Assembly: GCF_007565055.1 (NCBI RefSeq)
Contig: NC_044559.1
Coordinates: 104,244,759-104,308,758, forward strand
Length of the DNA stretch: 64,000 nt
Direction of reading: 5' to 3'
Source of the DNA: Rhinopithecus roxellana
Lineage: Eukaryota > Chordata > Mammalia > Primates > Cercopithecidae
The notes under the pieces were generated by a model that worked only from the letters and a program-made list of their open reading frames with translations, was not told the DNA's origin and did not search any database. Positions 19,472 to 32,156 of this stretch are shown one piece after another. How positions within the stretch are numbered: position 1 is the stretch's first letter; the number at the start of each line of letters is the position of its first letter. Position numbers and translations under genes: made by a program.

Positions 19472-22045
19472 TTTTTTTTTTTTTTTTTTTTTAATTTATT
19501 TTTTACTTTTAAGTTCATGGGTACAAGTGTGGGTTTGTTACATGGTAAGCTTCTGTCATGGGGGTTGTTGTACAGGTTATTGCCTCACCCAGGTATGAAG
19601 CCTAGTACCCACGAGTTGTTTTTCCTGATCTTCTCCCTCCTCTCATCCTCCATACTCTGAAAGGCCCCAGTGTGTGATGTTCCTCTATTTGTCCATGTGT
19701 TCTCATCATTTAGCTTTCACTTGTAAGTGAGAAAATGAAGTATTTGATTTTCTGTTCCTGGATTAGTTAGCTAAGGATAATGGCCTCAAGCTCCATCCAT
19801 GTCCCTGCAAAGGACATGATCTTGTTCTTTTTCATGGCTGCATAGTATTCCAAGGTGTATATGTACAACACTTTCCTTATCCTGTCTATCACTGATGGGC
19901 ATTTAGGTTAATTCCATGTCCTTGCTATTGTGAGTAGTGCTGCTGTGAACATACACATGCATGTGTCCTTGTATTAAAATAATTTATATTCCTTTGGGTA
20001 TATATCCAGTTATGAGATTACTGGATTAAATGGGATTTCTGTCTTTAGTACTTTCAGGAATTGCCACACTGTCATCTACAACTAATTTATACTCCCATCA
20101 GCAGTGTATAAGTGTTCCTTTTTCTCTATAATCTTGACAGCATTTGTTATTTTTTGAATTTTTAATAGTAATCATTCTTACCAGTGTTATATGGTATCTC
20201 ATTGTGATTTTGATTTGCATTTCTCTAATCATCAGTGATGTTGAGCTTTTTTTCATGTGATTGTTGGCCATGTGTATTTCTTCTTTTAAAAACTGCCTGT
20301 TCATTTCCCCTGCCCACTTTTATTATTTTTGTTTTTGTTTTTGACAGAGTCTCACTCTGTCACCCAGGTTGGAATGCAGTGGCATGATCTGGGCTCACTG
20401 CAGCCTCCACCTCCCAGACTCAAGCAATTCTCCCTCCTCAACTTCTCAAGTAGCTGGGATCACAGGCGCACACCACTATGCCCAGGTAAGTTTTTATATT
20501 GTTTTGGTAGAGGTGGGGTTTCGCCAGGTTGCCCAGGCTGGTCTTGGACTCCTGAGTTCTGGTGTCCAAGAGTGCTGGGATTACAGGCATGAACCACCAT
20601 GCCCAGCCTTTTTGCCCACTTTTTAATAGGGTTGTTGGTTTTTTTTTTCTTTTAAATTCATTAAAGTTACTTATAGATGCTAGATATTGGGCCTTTGTTG
20701 GATGCACAGTTTGCAAAAACTTTTTCCCCATTCTGTCAGTTATCTGTATACTGCTGATGGTTTCTTTTGCTGTGCAGAAGCTTTTTAGTTTAGTTAGATC
20801 CCATTCGTTAATTTTTGCTTTTGTTGCAATTACTTTTGTTGTCTTCCTCATAAAATCCTTGCTTGTGCTTATGTCCTGAATGGTATTGCCTAGGTTATCT
20901 TCTATGTTTTTATAGTTCGGGATTTTACATTTAACTCTTTAATCCATCTTGAGTTAATTTTTGTACGTGGTGTAAAGAAGGTGTCCAGTTTCAATCTTCT
21001 GCATATAGCTACCCAGTTAGCCCAGCACCATTTATTGAGTAGAAAATCTTTTTCTCATGTTTTTGTCAGCTTTGTCGAAAATCAAATAGTTGTAGGCGTA
21101 TGATCTTATTTCTGGGTTCTCTATTATGTTCCACTGGTCTATGTATTTGTTTTTGTACCAGGACCATGCTGTCTTGGATACTGTAGCCCTGTAGTATAGT
21201 TTAAAATCAGGTAACATGATGTCTCCAGCTTTGTTCTTTTTGCTTAGGATTGCCTTGGCTATTCAGACTATTATTTGGTTCCATATGAATTTTAAAATAG
21301 CTTTTTCTAGTTTGTAAAGAATGTCAATGGTAGTTTAATAGAAATAATATTGACTCTATAAGTTTCTTTGGGCAGAATGGCCATTTTAATGATATTGATT
21401 CTTCTTATCTATGAGCATGGAATGTTTTTCTATTTGTTTCTGCCGTATCTGATTTCTTTGGGAAGTGATTTTCCTTGTACACATCTTTCACCTCCCTAGT
21501 TGGCTGTATTCCTAGGCATGTTATTCTTTTCATGGCAACTGTGAATGTGATTGTATTCCTGATTTGGCCCTCAGCTTGAATATTATTGGTATGTAGTTAA
21601 TGCTAACAATTTTTGCACATTGATTTTGTATCCTGAGACTTTGATGAAGTTGCTTATCAGCTTAAGGAGCTTTTGGGCTAAGACACTGGATTTTTCTAGA
21701 TATAGGGTCACGTAATCTGCAAACAGAGAGAATTTGACTTCCTTTCTTCCTATTTGGATGCCATTTATTTTTTTCTCTTGTCTGATTGCTCTTGCCAGAC
21801 CTTCCAATTCTATGTTGGATAGGAGTGGTGAGAAAGGGCATCCTTTACTTGTGCCACTTTTCAAGGGAAATGCTTCAAGCTTTTGCCCATTCTGCATGAT
21901 GCTGGCTGTGGGTTTGTCATATATAACTCTTATTATTTTGAAGTATGTTCCTTCAATACCTAATTTATTGAAAGTTTTTAACATGAAATGACATTGAATT
22001 TTATCAAAAAGCCTTGTCTGCATCTATTAAGATAATCCTGTGTGA
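19472..22045 (-). mobile_element. L1 retrotransposon, 3' UTR and ORF2 part, inverted
   Basis: The poly(T) at 19472-19492 is the inverted A-tail. The 3' UTR follows, then ORF2 reading leftward. The longest remaining ORF2 piece is on the minus strand at 21583-22023 (146 codons). It covers the fingers/palm of L1 reverse transcriptase, but the FADD catalytic motif is changed to FADY. Multiple stops break the rest. An Alu interrupts it at 20321-20612. Divergence suggests a primate L1 older than the youngest L1PA groups. Confidence 0.85.
20321..20612 (-). repeat. Alu SINE inside the L1
   Basis: An inverted Alu (ttgacagagtctcactctgt to gcccagcc) flanked by the target duplication tgcccacttt at 20311-20320 and 20613-20622, so it inserted into the pre-existing L1. 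Confidence 0.93.
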
Positions 22046-22059
22046 TATTTCCCTATTTG

Positions 22060-23075
22060 AGGAATCATTTTATCATTATACAGTGTCCCTCTTTGCCTTT
22101 TTTTTACTGTTGTTGTTTAAAGTCTGTTTTGTCTAATGTAAGAATAGCTACTCCTGCTCACTTTTGGTTTCCATTTGCGTGAAATATCTTTTCCCACCTC
22201 TTTACCTTAAGTTTATGTGAGTCCTTATGTATTAGGTGAGTCTCTTGAAGACAGCAGATACATGGTTGGTAGATTTTTATTCATTCTGCCACTCTGTACC
22301 TTGTAAGTGGAGCATTTAGGCCATTTTACATTCAATGTTAGTATTGAGATGTGAGATATTGTTCTCTTCATCTTGTTAGTTGTTGCCTAAAAACTTTGTT
22401 GTTGTTGTTGTTGTTTTCCTTGTGCTATTGTTTTACAGACCCTGTTAGATTTCTGCTTTAGGGAGGTTCTGTTTTGGTGTATTTCAAGGTTTTCTTTCAA
22501 GATTTAGAACTCCTTTTAGTATGTCTTGTAGTGTTGGTTTGGTAGTGCCAAATTCTCTCAGCATTTGTTTGTCTGAAAAAGACTTTATCTCTCCTTCGTT
22601 TATGAAGCTTAGTTTTTGCTGGATAAAAAATTCTTGGCTGACAATTATTTGTTTAAGAAGGCTAAAGATAGGACCCCAATGTCTTCTGGCTTATAAGGTT
22701 TCTGCTGATAAATCAGATGTTAATCTGATAAGTTTTTCCTTACAGGTTACCTGATGCTTTGCCTCACAGTTGTTAAGATTCTTTTCTTTGACTTTTAGAT
22801 AACCCAATGACTATGTGTCTAGCAATGATCTTTTTGCAATGAATTTTACAGGAATTCTTTGAGCTTGTTGTATTTGGATGTCTAGATCTCTAGCAAGGCC
22901 AGGAAATTTTCCTCGCAAACAAGTTTTCCAAACTTTTAGATTTCTCTTCTCCCTCAGGAACACCAATTATTCTTTAACATAATCCCAAATTTCTTGCAGG
23001 CTTTATGCATTCTTTAAAATTCTTTTTTCTTTATCTGGCAATTCAGATATTTCTTCTTAGTTTGCATCCATTGCT
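22060..23075 (-). repeat. L1 fragment: endonuclease start and ORF1 end, inverted
   Basis: Antisense reading gives L1 endonuclease N-terminal sequence around 22105-22360, then the C-terminal half of L1 ORF1 (22430-23000) with its conserved basic-aromatic blocks. The middle of ORF2 is missing relative to the part at 19472-22045, and the junction falls near 22040-22060. Either one L1 carries an internal deletion or two L1 copies lie side by side. A (TTG)n run sits at 22398-22415. Confidence 0.7.
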
Positions 23076-23489
23076 GGGGAACTAGTATGATCTTTTGGAG
23101 GTGTTATAGAACCCTGTTTTGTCACATTATCAGAATGATTTTTCTGGTTCTTTTACATTTGGGTAGACTATTTCTTAAAATTAGAACTACATTTTAATAC
23201 TAAGTCTGTTGCTACTGATTGGCAAGCTATCTTGATGATATTCAAACTCTACCTTGGCATAGGTTTATGTCTTAGTTCTCTATTTAGTTGCATTGGTTTC
23301 TTTCTATATTCCTGTTTCACTATCACACTGCATTAATTAGTGTACCACTATAATAAACATTATATTGGGTAATGTAATCTTCTCTAATTGTTATTCAACT
23401 ACAGAATGTGCACCCTTGAAAATTTATGTTGAAACTTAGGTCCTTTTGGGAAGTGATTAAAGCATGAGAATTCCAAAAACTATGAAAAC

Positions 23490-24120
23490 CCCTTGAAGAC
23501 AACCGAGGCAATACCACACTGGATATAAGCAGGGGCAAAGTGGTTTTTTGAGATGGAATCTACTCCTGGTAATGATATTGGAAACATGGAAGACACAACC
23601 AAAAACAATTCAGAATGTTATGGAAACTTATTTGATAGAGTAGTTGCATTGTTTAAGAGCATTGACTGCAGTTTTAAACGTTTTTCTGTAGGTAAAATAC
23701 TATCAGACAACATCAAATGCTACAGAGAAATATTTTATGAAAGGAATAGTCAAGATGCAACAAACGTTACTTTTGTCTTGTTTTAAGAAACTGCCACACC
23801 CACCCAACCTTCAGGAACCAGCACCCTGATCAGTCAGCAGTCACCAGCATGGAGGCAAGACCTCCCACCAGCAAAAAGATTATGACTCCCTGAAGGTTCA
23901 GATGATTGTTAGCATTTTTAGTAATTAAGTATTTTTAAATTATGATACATACATTGTTCTTTTTAGACATTATGTTTTTACTACTTAATAAACTACAGTG
24001 TAGTGTAAAGATAACTTCAATTCACTGAGAAACAAAATTTCTGTGTGTCTCACTTTATTGCAATATTTACTTTATCGTGATGGCCTGCAATGGAACGTGC
24101 AATTTCTCCAAGGTGTGCCT
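23490..24120 (+). mobile_element. Tigger1-like DNA transposon, 3' part
   Basis: The stretch reads as the C-terminal part of a pogo/Tigger transposase gene followed by the element's 3' end, with tactacttaataaactacagt and ctcactttattgcaatattt as landmarks. The open frame 23553-23786 is a decayed piece of the transposase C-terminus that has lost the catalytic domain. These elements stopped moving early in primate history. Confidence 0.75.
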
Positions 24121-24470
24121 GTATTCTCAGAAACAGGATTGCTGGACCCTATAATAGTTCTATTTTTAACAATTTGGGAAATGTTTATATGATTTTCTAT
24201 AATGGCTGCACCATTTTACACTCTAATCAACAGTGTACAAGTGTTCCTTTTTCTACATATCATCATCAACTTTTTTTATCTTTAGACTTTCTTAAGTCTA
24301 AAGGTGTAAGGTGATATCTCCTTGTGGCTTTGATTTGCATTTCCCTGGTGAGTTGTCTGTCAAGCATGTTTTCGTATACCTGTTGGTCACGGGTATGTCT
24401 TCTTTGGAAAACTATCTATCCAGGTCCTTTGCTTATGTTTTAATCTGGCTAAAATATTTATCCATTCTTA
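24121..24470 (-). repeat. L1 3' UTR fragment, inverted
   Basis: Antisense L1 phrases occur in order: ggattgctggaccctataat, ataatggctgcaccatttta, caacagtgtacaagtgttcc, ggctttgatttgcatttccc. Confidence 0.7.
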
Positions 24471-25600
24471 AGCATCCATCTCAAGTACACTTCCTCTTTA
24501 AAGGTCATCTCACTACCTAATATTACTCTATTACTCATTTGTGTTTCCATAATATATTTACCTCCATAACTTATGTTTTCTATTTTGTCTTGTATATAAG
24601 TCTGTGTCCATGCTAGATAGACTCTTGAAGGTAAGACTCATGGTCATACCCCTCAAAACTCATTCTGAAAAAAGATGAGTAATAAGTCTTGTTGTTTATC
24701 TTTGTATCTCACTTCCTTACACCTAGCATAATGAAGGGCCTCAGAAAATGTTGATTGATTTAAATGATTTAATTTTAGATATTTGAAAGAAATTTCTATA
24801 CCCTTGCAAAGAGAGCAAGAGAGTGCATATAGCCTTAAGCTATAAATGACAACCAAGTGACTGGAGACTTTCAGAGTAAATGACCATTAATCTTGATTTC
24901 TTTTGAGCATATTTCATTTTCATTTTTTCTCTTTCCTCTTTCCTTGGTGTTTACTTTTCAAACTATATCAAATACCACATACTTAGGATGGAGTTGAGTT
25001 TTCTGTATTTGAATTATTTTATTAGATATCATAGAGAATAAATTCAGTACAATATCACGTCTTTACATTGGAACTGAGGTCTTTTGAGGAGGCAAATGGC
25101 TAATGGAATTTCTAAATAACCATGGGTTTGTTGTGGCCTTTTTCTTTTCTAGAATCAAGACAGCTGTCTATCTCAGTTTTAACTCACACAATTTGCAACT
25201 CGTAGGTAATTTATTAGTGACAGATTTAGTTATAGATCAACTAAATATTGAGTGTTTGGTTTGGGGACATTCTAATAGAGCTGGTCTATTATGTTTCGTT
25301 TTGATGAAGATCTTAGACCCAATAAAGGTTCCTCCAGCTACATCTGTTAAGTTCCTTTTAACAGGAAAATCTTTCATTGGTACTTTAAAGTTTTTATAGT
25401 TTTCTTTGTGTGTTTGGAAAGTGTTCAAAACATTCTAACACTAACAAAAAAGTATGCAGTTACGCAATAATTCCAGGAATATTACAGTTTGTCTTTTTCC
25501 AAATGTACTATTTTCATCCTCCTTTTAACTAATCTTAAATGTATTCAACCTTTTTCCTTAACAAATTTTGATTTTTTAAAGCAGTCATATATGAATTGTT
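24471..25600. other. AT-rich intergenic DNA, no gene seen
   Basis: No repeat or domain recognised. A 98-codon open frame at 25103-25399 looks like chance. Confidence 0.4.
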
Positions 25601-27780
25601 ATCATATCAAGACTTCCAGCTAGCCAAAAACAATGACGTCTAGGTCTCTATCTTCAATTATTTTCCCCAGAAATATAGAATAATGAGAAGAAAAAAAAAT
25701 AAAACTACAGGAAAACCTCAGCATAAATTCAAGACAAGAAATGCCAAAATGTCAAATTACGTGAAAGTACAAAAGGAGAAAAAAATGCCAAGTTATGGCA
25801 CGTGATCTCTAGTGCTCCTACTCTATGAGGCAAAGACAGGTAAGAAAAATGCATGGAATGGAGAAAAATTCAACAAACAACAGGGCCTAATTTTAATGTA
25901 AAATCACAGTCAGAAAGAATAATTTGTCCTAAGTCTAAAAATACTATAGAAGTTTCAGGGAAGACCAGAGAATAGATAAAGGGAATGGACTTACTAGTAT
26001 ATTTTATTTGAATAAAACTTTGTAGCCTCTGGAAGAGGAAAAAAATGAAAAAGGAGAATTAGAAACAACTTTTGGCAACTAGGTGGTTAAGGGAAAAATT
26101 TATGGTGCTAAAGACAAAATGTAACTAAAAATTCAAGAGACATGACTTCTCTATCCACCATAAAAACTAACAAACAAACAATTTAGTATATGTCTTGATT
26201 TTGCTTTGTTTACAGAGTAATGACTTTCCAAAAGAGACTACACTAAAATAAAAACTTATTAAGTGACATTGAGGAAAGACAAGAATCAATCAAGCTAAAA
26301 AAATAAGATAAAGACATAAAAAGGTTCAAAAAGAAAGTAATAAACATGGAAGACAATAATCACATTTTTATTGAAAAAAAAGAGAAAGAATACTTAAAAC
26401 TTTAATACAATAAACTGTCAGAGTTAAAATATTTTAATCTACATATTTGAAAAGTTCATCAGGTACTTGGAAAAATAAAACCAAAATGAAAACAGAAATA
26501 TGTGCTAGTAAAAATATTAGTTTAATAAAATATTTGATGTTATTTACAGGCCAAAAAAAAGTCAAATAATGTCAAAAACAACAGAAAAAAAACTTGAAAT
26601 ATCAAAGGATTAATGAAAAACAATATGCACAATAAGACAGCAAGTGGAGAGTATTTTTAACTCAATAATATATAGTAGATCTGAATAAAGTAATTTATAT
26701 GCAGTTATACTGTCAGTCAAATATCAAGGTTATTGTGAGGAAAAAAAAACAGTTTTTAGAATACTTAGATAATTCCACTTCATCCATGTATCTATCTTAA
26801 GGTAGCTACTAAAGAATGAGATTCATCACCCATAAGATGACTGAAAAAAATCCGGAAATAGGATGGTGGTAAGTGGGTGTATATGACTAATCAAAATTGG
26901 GACAAAGATGGAGTTTGTTTGTTCTGACCAATCTTACATAATTATAGCAACAAAATAATGACAAAAAGGAATTATAACACATAAAATAAAATAAATATCA
27001 ATTAGTCCATACTTATATAAATAATTGAATGAATATATAAATGAATAGATACAAGAATAAATAAATGAATCATAGCAAGAAATAGTTATTCCTCAAAGTA
27101 GACTTCCAATTCATAAATGTAGAAGAATTGGTGGAAAGAGAAAATCATCGTCAAACAGATACCACAGTAATAATATTCCAGGCAGAAATAATGAAGGGAA
27201 TCTAACATTAATGAGTACAGAAATGTTGAAAAACAAGATATTTGCATCACCTTAAAATATCTCCACATAAAATATTTATTAAATACAAAGGAAAAAATAG
27301 TAGTATTATAATGAAGGATCATGTAACTCCCGAATCAATATACTTCAAAAGAAACCATGTGACTTCTTTGGTTATGATTTTCTAAAAATGCATAACATTG
27401 GTTAAGCCATCAAACATCAAAATATCAAACTGAAATTGAAAGACATTCTACAAAATAATTTGCCAGTTATTTTTTAAAAGTATCAAGGCCATGAAAGATA
27501 AAACAAGACTGAGAAACTACAAAGGACTGAAGAAGACTAAGAAGTCATTATTATGCAATACATTATGAGAGCCTGGATAGGATCTAAGTCCAACAGTATA
27601 ACAGTAGTGGAACAACTGGCAAAATTCAGATAATGTCCACAGGTTAGTTAATAGTATTCTGTCCGTGTTAATTTCCAAGTTTTGATAATTATCTATGTCA
27701 TGATACGTGGTGTTTTAAAAGTCGTGAACTGGCTGAAGAATATATGGGGATTCTATACTATTTCAAAAATTTTCAGTAAG
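25600..27780 (+). repeat. Old L1M-like AT-rich remnants
   Basis: The A-rich plus strand contains L1M 3' UTR-like phrases near the right end: aggactgaagaagactaagaa, agcctggataggatctaagt, ttccaagttttgataattat. The left part is only compositionally similar, so the span is a rough guide. Confidence 0.4.
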
Positions 27781-27814
27781 TATAAATTATTTCAAAACAC
27801 AAAGTTCTAGATTT

Positions 27815-27950
27815 GCTATTTCCTAATTACTAATAATGTTGAGCATCTTTATATATATTTATTGGACGTTTGTAAATCTTCTCTAGAGAATGTCTATTTA
27901 AATCATTTGCCCCATTTTAAAACAGGATTGTTTACCTTTTTATCTGTATC
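27815..27950 (-). repeat. L1 3' UTR fragment, inverted
   Basis: Antisense L1 phrases: aataatgttgagcatctttata and agagaatgtctatttaaatcatttgcccca. Confidence 0.55.
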
Positions 27951-29297
27951 CTAATAAGAAAGCTGTTTTTGTTTGTTTGTTTTAGTGTGGCAATACCATT
28001 GAAGAGTATTTCACTATTAGGTAATTTTCACTTTAAAATTTTTCATTATAATATTTTCACTGTGCAAATGTCATTGAATTTTGCAGTGCAGATAGATAAA
28101 ATGTAGTTTTACCAACAAAATTCCTTGAAGCGGTTATGATAATCCCTCTAAATTAACATTCTGACCCATCTGAAAAATAGGCACATGATTCGAAAGGTTG
28201 AAATAGCAACAGTAGTAGGAAATCTATGTAGGAGAACACTGCTCAGATATATCATTCCTGTGAAGATACGTAGAACTTGGGACCTTGTTTAAGGTTCTTC
28301 TGCAAAGCTAAAATTCTCCTAAATGTTTGTAAAGGGGATGGAAGGACCTAACCTGACCTATTCTCTCTTCTGGTCCTGAAAGACAAAAACTGGACTACAT
28401 CTATATGACTGTAATAGAGAAGAAAGTTTCTGTGTCTCAGCAAAGCATCTAGAAAAGTCGAGCAGAAGATAGCATGGTTACTTGTTTACCAATTCTTACT
28501 AATTGAAGTCATCCTTCCTTCCTTGTGAAGTTACTAAGGATGGTTAGGAGTTAGAACAAGAACATTCAAGAAAACATAGCATATGTTTTATTCATTAGCA
28601 TCAACCTGGGAAAGAAAAGGGAATTTCTTACCTGTAACTAAATTAGTCATATATCCTGGTTTATAACTGTATGCCCAATATTATGTCAGATGATCCCTTC
28701 TTTCTCTCAAAATTATCTAAATTTGGACAATAAATAATATGGTTACACTACCCATATATTAATATAATAATAAATAAAATGTTATTATATGTTCTTCTGG
28801 ATTATTTTTTTCTTTATCTGGGGCTTTTCACTTTATCTGGGGCTTAGTGAGTTTGGATTAAAGTTAATCAGCGTGAATTGTTAACCAATATGACAGAAAA
28901 GCTTTTTGCCGGGAATAACTATTTGCCTGAAAATAGGTGTTTTTCTTCTTTTCTCTCCATGATGTAACATCTAGCCCATAGTTTGTTCACACACATCAGA
29001 AAGCATTGTTGGTTCCATCAGCAGAATAGGACACTGAAAAATTTAGATAGTCAATGTATACATGAGAAACACTGGAGTACAAAAAGGCTGAAGTAGACTT
29101 GGAATATTGGTCACAGCTAAGGTGACCCTAAATTGCCAAGAAAGAGGAAATTCAACAACCACATTAGGAAAAACAGTCTATCTGGGATGTTTCCCCTGCT
29201 GCTGGATGGTATTTGGTATAGGACATTCTTACTGACTCGGGGAATATATCCTTTATATTGGCCCACCTACAAAGATTCATAGTCATTGTGGAAGTCT
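27951..29297. other. Intergenic DNA, no gene seen
   Basis: Apparently single copy. A short tandem duplication of ctttatctggggctt occurs at 28812-28846. Confidence 0.4.
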
Positions 29298-29664
29298 CTA
29301 GAGGAGGGCGGAGGGAGGGAGGGAGGGAGGGAGGGAGGGAGGGAGGGAGGGAGGGAGGGAGGGAGGGAGGGAGGGAGGGAGGGAGGGAGGAAGGAAGGAG
29401 GAAGGAAGGAAGGAAAGAAGGAAGGAAGGAAAAAAAAAAGGAAGGAAGGAATGGAGGGAAGGGAAGGGAGGGAGGGAGGAGGGAGGGAGGAGGGAGGGAG
29501 GGTGGGAGGGAGGGAGGGAGGGAGGAGGAGGGAGGGAGGGAGGGAGGGAGAGAGAGGGAGGGAGGGAAGGAGAGAGGGAAGGGGGGAGGGAGGGAGAGAG
29601 GGAGAGAAGGAAGGACGGGAAGAGAGAGGAAGGGAAGGAAGGAAGGAGGAAGGAAGGAAGGAGT
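29298..29664 (+). repeat. (GGGA)n/(GGAA)n purine tract
   Basis: About 365 bases are almost all purine on the plus strand: (GGGA)n first, then mixed GGAA, GGGA and GGAGA units, with only a few C or T. The long Gly/Arg/Glu and Pro/Ser open frames over it (29164-30113, all frames) are repeat translations. G-run density makes quadruplex or triplex DNA likely. Confidence 0.95.
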
Positions 29665-29766
29665 GCTCACTCCCCCACTCCATACCTATCTCTTTCTTCT
29701 GTCTTTTATCTTTCTTCTCTCTCCTTCCTTCCTCTTCCCTCCTCCCTCCCTGCCCTTCACTCCCTC
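29665..29766 (+). repeat. Pyrimidine-rich tract before the gap
   Basis: About 100 bases rich in C and T (ttcctcttccctcctccctc near the end) run into the assembly gap. With the preceding purine tract it forms a loose inverted repeat. Confidence 0.7.
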
Positions 29767-29866
29767 NNNNNNNNNNNNNNNNNNNNNNNNNNNNNNNNNN
29801 NNNNNNNNNNNNNNNNNNNNNNNNNNNNNNNNNNNNNNNNNNNNNNNNNNNNNNNNNNNNNNNNNN
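29767..29866. other. Assembly gap, 100 N
   Basis: Exactly 100 N characters, probably a gap of unknown true size placed at the purine/pyrimidine tract. Confidence 0.99.
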
Positions 29867-30339
29867 TAGGACTGATTGGCCCTATCTGGGTTTCCAGCCT
29901 CAAGCCTCTCCAGCAATGCCTCTAACTTACCTGGAGCAGGAAAGTTCTCTTCCCAATAGGTTCTCCAGAGCCAGACTACGGGTGTCAGAGGAGGTGAGTG
30001 GCTTTGAGGCTGCTTCAGATGAGGCCCGGGGCCCGGGGCCCCTGACATTCTTTGTAATAATTCTGGTATGCTGTACCAGTGCACATCCAGCCCCAGTAAT
30101 CCCCTGTACCTGATTTTAAATGGCTGACTCATCCCTCCCTCCTCTGTCAAGTTACTCTGTTAAGATGGGAGTTCAATTTCAAAAACTCTCTGTGGTGTTT
30201 TGGAATTTCATTCGCTCAGTGTCGTGGCAGAGGCAACATGCTTGTTCCAGCTGGGGAGGTTTACTTGGATGGAACACAAGGCAGTGAATCTGCAGAGGTA
30301 GATCCGGAACCCAGAAATCTTTCTTTGTTGTCGTTGTTA
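29867..30339. other. Single-copy DNA after the gap
   Basis: No gene or repeat recognised. A GC block of alternating CCCGGGG units lies at 30023-30042. Confidence 0.4.
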
Positions 30340-30619
30340 TGTGTTGTTTTTGCAGGCATGCTCTTACCCCAAGCTTAGAGTGCAGTGTCGCAATCATAGC
30401 TCACTGCAGCCTCAACTCCTGGCTTCAAGCAATCCTCCTGCCTCAGCCTCCCAAGTAGCTAGGACTTCAGGTGTGTTCCACTATGCACAGATAATTTTTA
30501 AAATTTTATTTTGTAGAGATATGGTCTTCCTATGTTGTCCTGGCTGGTTGTGAGGTGGTCCTCCTGCCTCAACCTCCCAAAGTGCTGGAATTACAGGTGT
30601 GAGCCACTGCATCCAGCCT
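30340..30619 (-). repeat. Old Alu (AluJ-like)
   Basis: An inverted diverged Alu (tgcagtgtcgcaatcatagc to gagccactgcatccagcc). Its head region is degraded. Confidence 0.85.
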
Positions 30620-30625
30620 TTCTTT

Positions 30626-30637
30626 TTATTTATTTAT

Positions 30638-30680
<43 letters not shown>

Positions 30681-30681
30681 T
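30626..30681 (+). repeat. (TTTA)n/(TTAG)n microsatellite
   Basis: (TTTA) units pass into about ten (GTTA) units. It lies at the tail of the Alu remnant that continues at 30683. Confidence 0.9.
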
Positions 30682-30682
30682 T

Positions 30683-31144
30683 TTAAAGATGGGGATCTAG
30701 GCCAGGTGAGGTGGCCCACGCGTATAATCTCAGCATTTTGGGAGGCTGAGGCAGGTGGATCATAAAGTCAAGAGATCGAGACCATCCTGGCCAACATTGG
30801 TGAAACCCCGTCTCTACTAAAAATACAAAAAAATTAGCTGGGCGTGGTGGCACGCCTGTAGTTCCAGCAACTCAGGAGGCTGACGCATGAGAATCACTTG
30901 AACCTGGGAGGCAGAGGTTGTAGTGAGCTGAGATTACACCACTGCACTCCAGCCTGGTGACAGAGGAAGACTCCATCTCAAAAAACAAAACACAAACAAA
31001 ACAAAACAAAAAACAGAAAAAAAGAAAAAGACGAGGATCTCACTATGTTACCTTTCTGGTCTTGAACTCTTGGCCTCAAGCCATCATCCTGCCATGGCTT
31101 CCCAAAATGCTGTGATTACAAACATGAGCCATCGTGCCTGGCCT
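30683..31144 (-). repeat. Old Alu split by a younger Alu
   Basis: A short outer piece at 30683-30698 and the rest at 31027-31144 belong to one inverted Alu monomer. The duplicated aaagatggggatct and aaagacgaggatct on the two sides are the target duplication of the inner insertion. Confidence 0.75.
30700..31026 (+). repeat. Alu SINE nested in an older Alu
   Basis: A full-length plus-strand Alu (ggccaggtgaggtggcccac to an aaacaaaac-type tail). Confidence 0.93.
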
Positions 31145-31289
31145 GGTCATCTATATTTTAGGATGACCTCCTGGTTACTCTAATACACAGTGAAATTTGA
31201 GAGCCACTACTTGTCTCAAACTTGTCTACCAGTTAGAGCCAAGGTATTATAATGTATTCAATGTGAGACACTAGAAATCAGTACATAAA

Positions 31290-31578
31290 TTTTTTCTTTG
31301 AGATGGAGTTTCACTCTTATTGCCTAGGCTGGAGTGCAATGGTGATCTTGGCTCACTGCAACCTCCACTCCCGGTTCAAATGATTCTCCTGCCTCAGCCT
31401 CCCAAGTAGCTGAGATTACAGGCATGTACCACCACGCCCTGCTAATTTTGTGTTTTTAGTAGAGACAGGGTTTCTCCATGTTGGTCAGGCTGGTCTCAAA
31501 CTCCTGACCTCAGGGGATTCGCCCACCTCGGCCTCCCAAAGTGCTGGGATTACAGGCATGAGCCACCTCACCCGGCCC
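31290..31578 (-). repeat. Alu SINE
   Basis: A full-length inverted Alu (gagatggagtttcactctta to cacccggccc), flanked by short cataaa duplications. Confidence 0.93.
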
Positions 31579-32156
31579 ATAAAAAGTTCTTAATTCATGG
31601 GTTGAATAAATTATGTAATGGATGATTGAACTTTCGGTCATTCCTAGTGTGATGTGGGGCCTAAATACTGGCAAGTGAATTACATGGTCCCCTCTAGTTT
31701 TATGTAATTGAAATCAGGTTAAAATGAATGTCAAGAGAACATTTAGTGCAGAGGAGAAGTATCTCAAAAGCTTTAAAGTGAACACTGAATGCAATGTATG
31801 AGGTGGCCATGAAAGTGGAGAGTGTGGCCCTCTTTGCTTTGGATACGCTAGTGTCTGCACGTGTCTGTGTATATGTGAGTGCACCACGTGTGTGTGTGTG
31901 TGCATGTGTGCCTGCCAGCACAACCTCCCTTTGATGCTGTGGATCCTCATGAGCCCAGCGATGGTGTGGAGCTGAGAACAATAGCTTTTCTCCCTGCATC
32001 CTAAGGCTGGTGCTGAGGGTAATTCAGGCAGGGTGTCCCAAGGAGCAAGTGCAGGAAGCAGGAACAGGAGCACTGGTGGCAACAAGCTTTGTGGAATTGG
32101 AGGATTCTTGGAAGTGAGTGGCCGGAGGGAAAGGGTTGTGCAAAAGTATATTATGG
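31579..32156. other. Single-copy DNA with a (TG)n run
   Basis: A (TG)n run with interruptions lies at about 31886-31912. The two overlapping minus-strand open frames (31700-32166) have no recognisable domain. Confidence 0.4.

Noticed and set aside
30023..30042. Repeated CCCGGGG block as a special site
   Set aside because: Only 20 bases and no flanking structure; treated as local GC-rich sequence.
29164..30113. Long open frames of 138-275 codons on both strands
   Set aside because: They are translations of the GGGA/GGAA tract and of the N gap, with Gly/Arg/Glu or Pro/Ser repeats.
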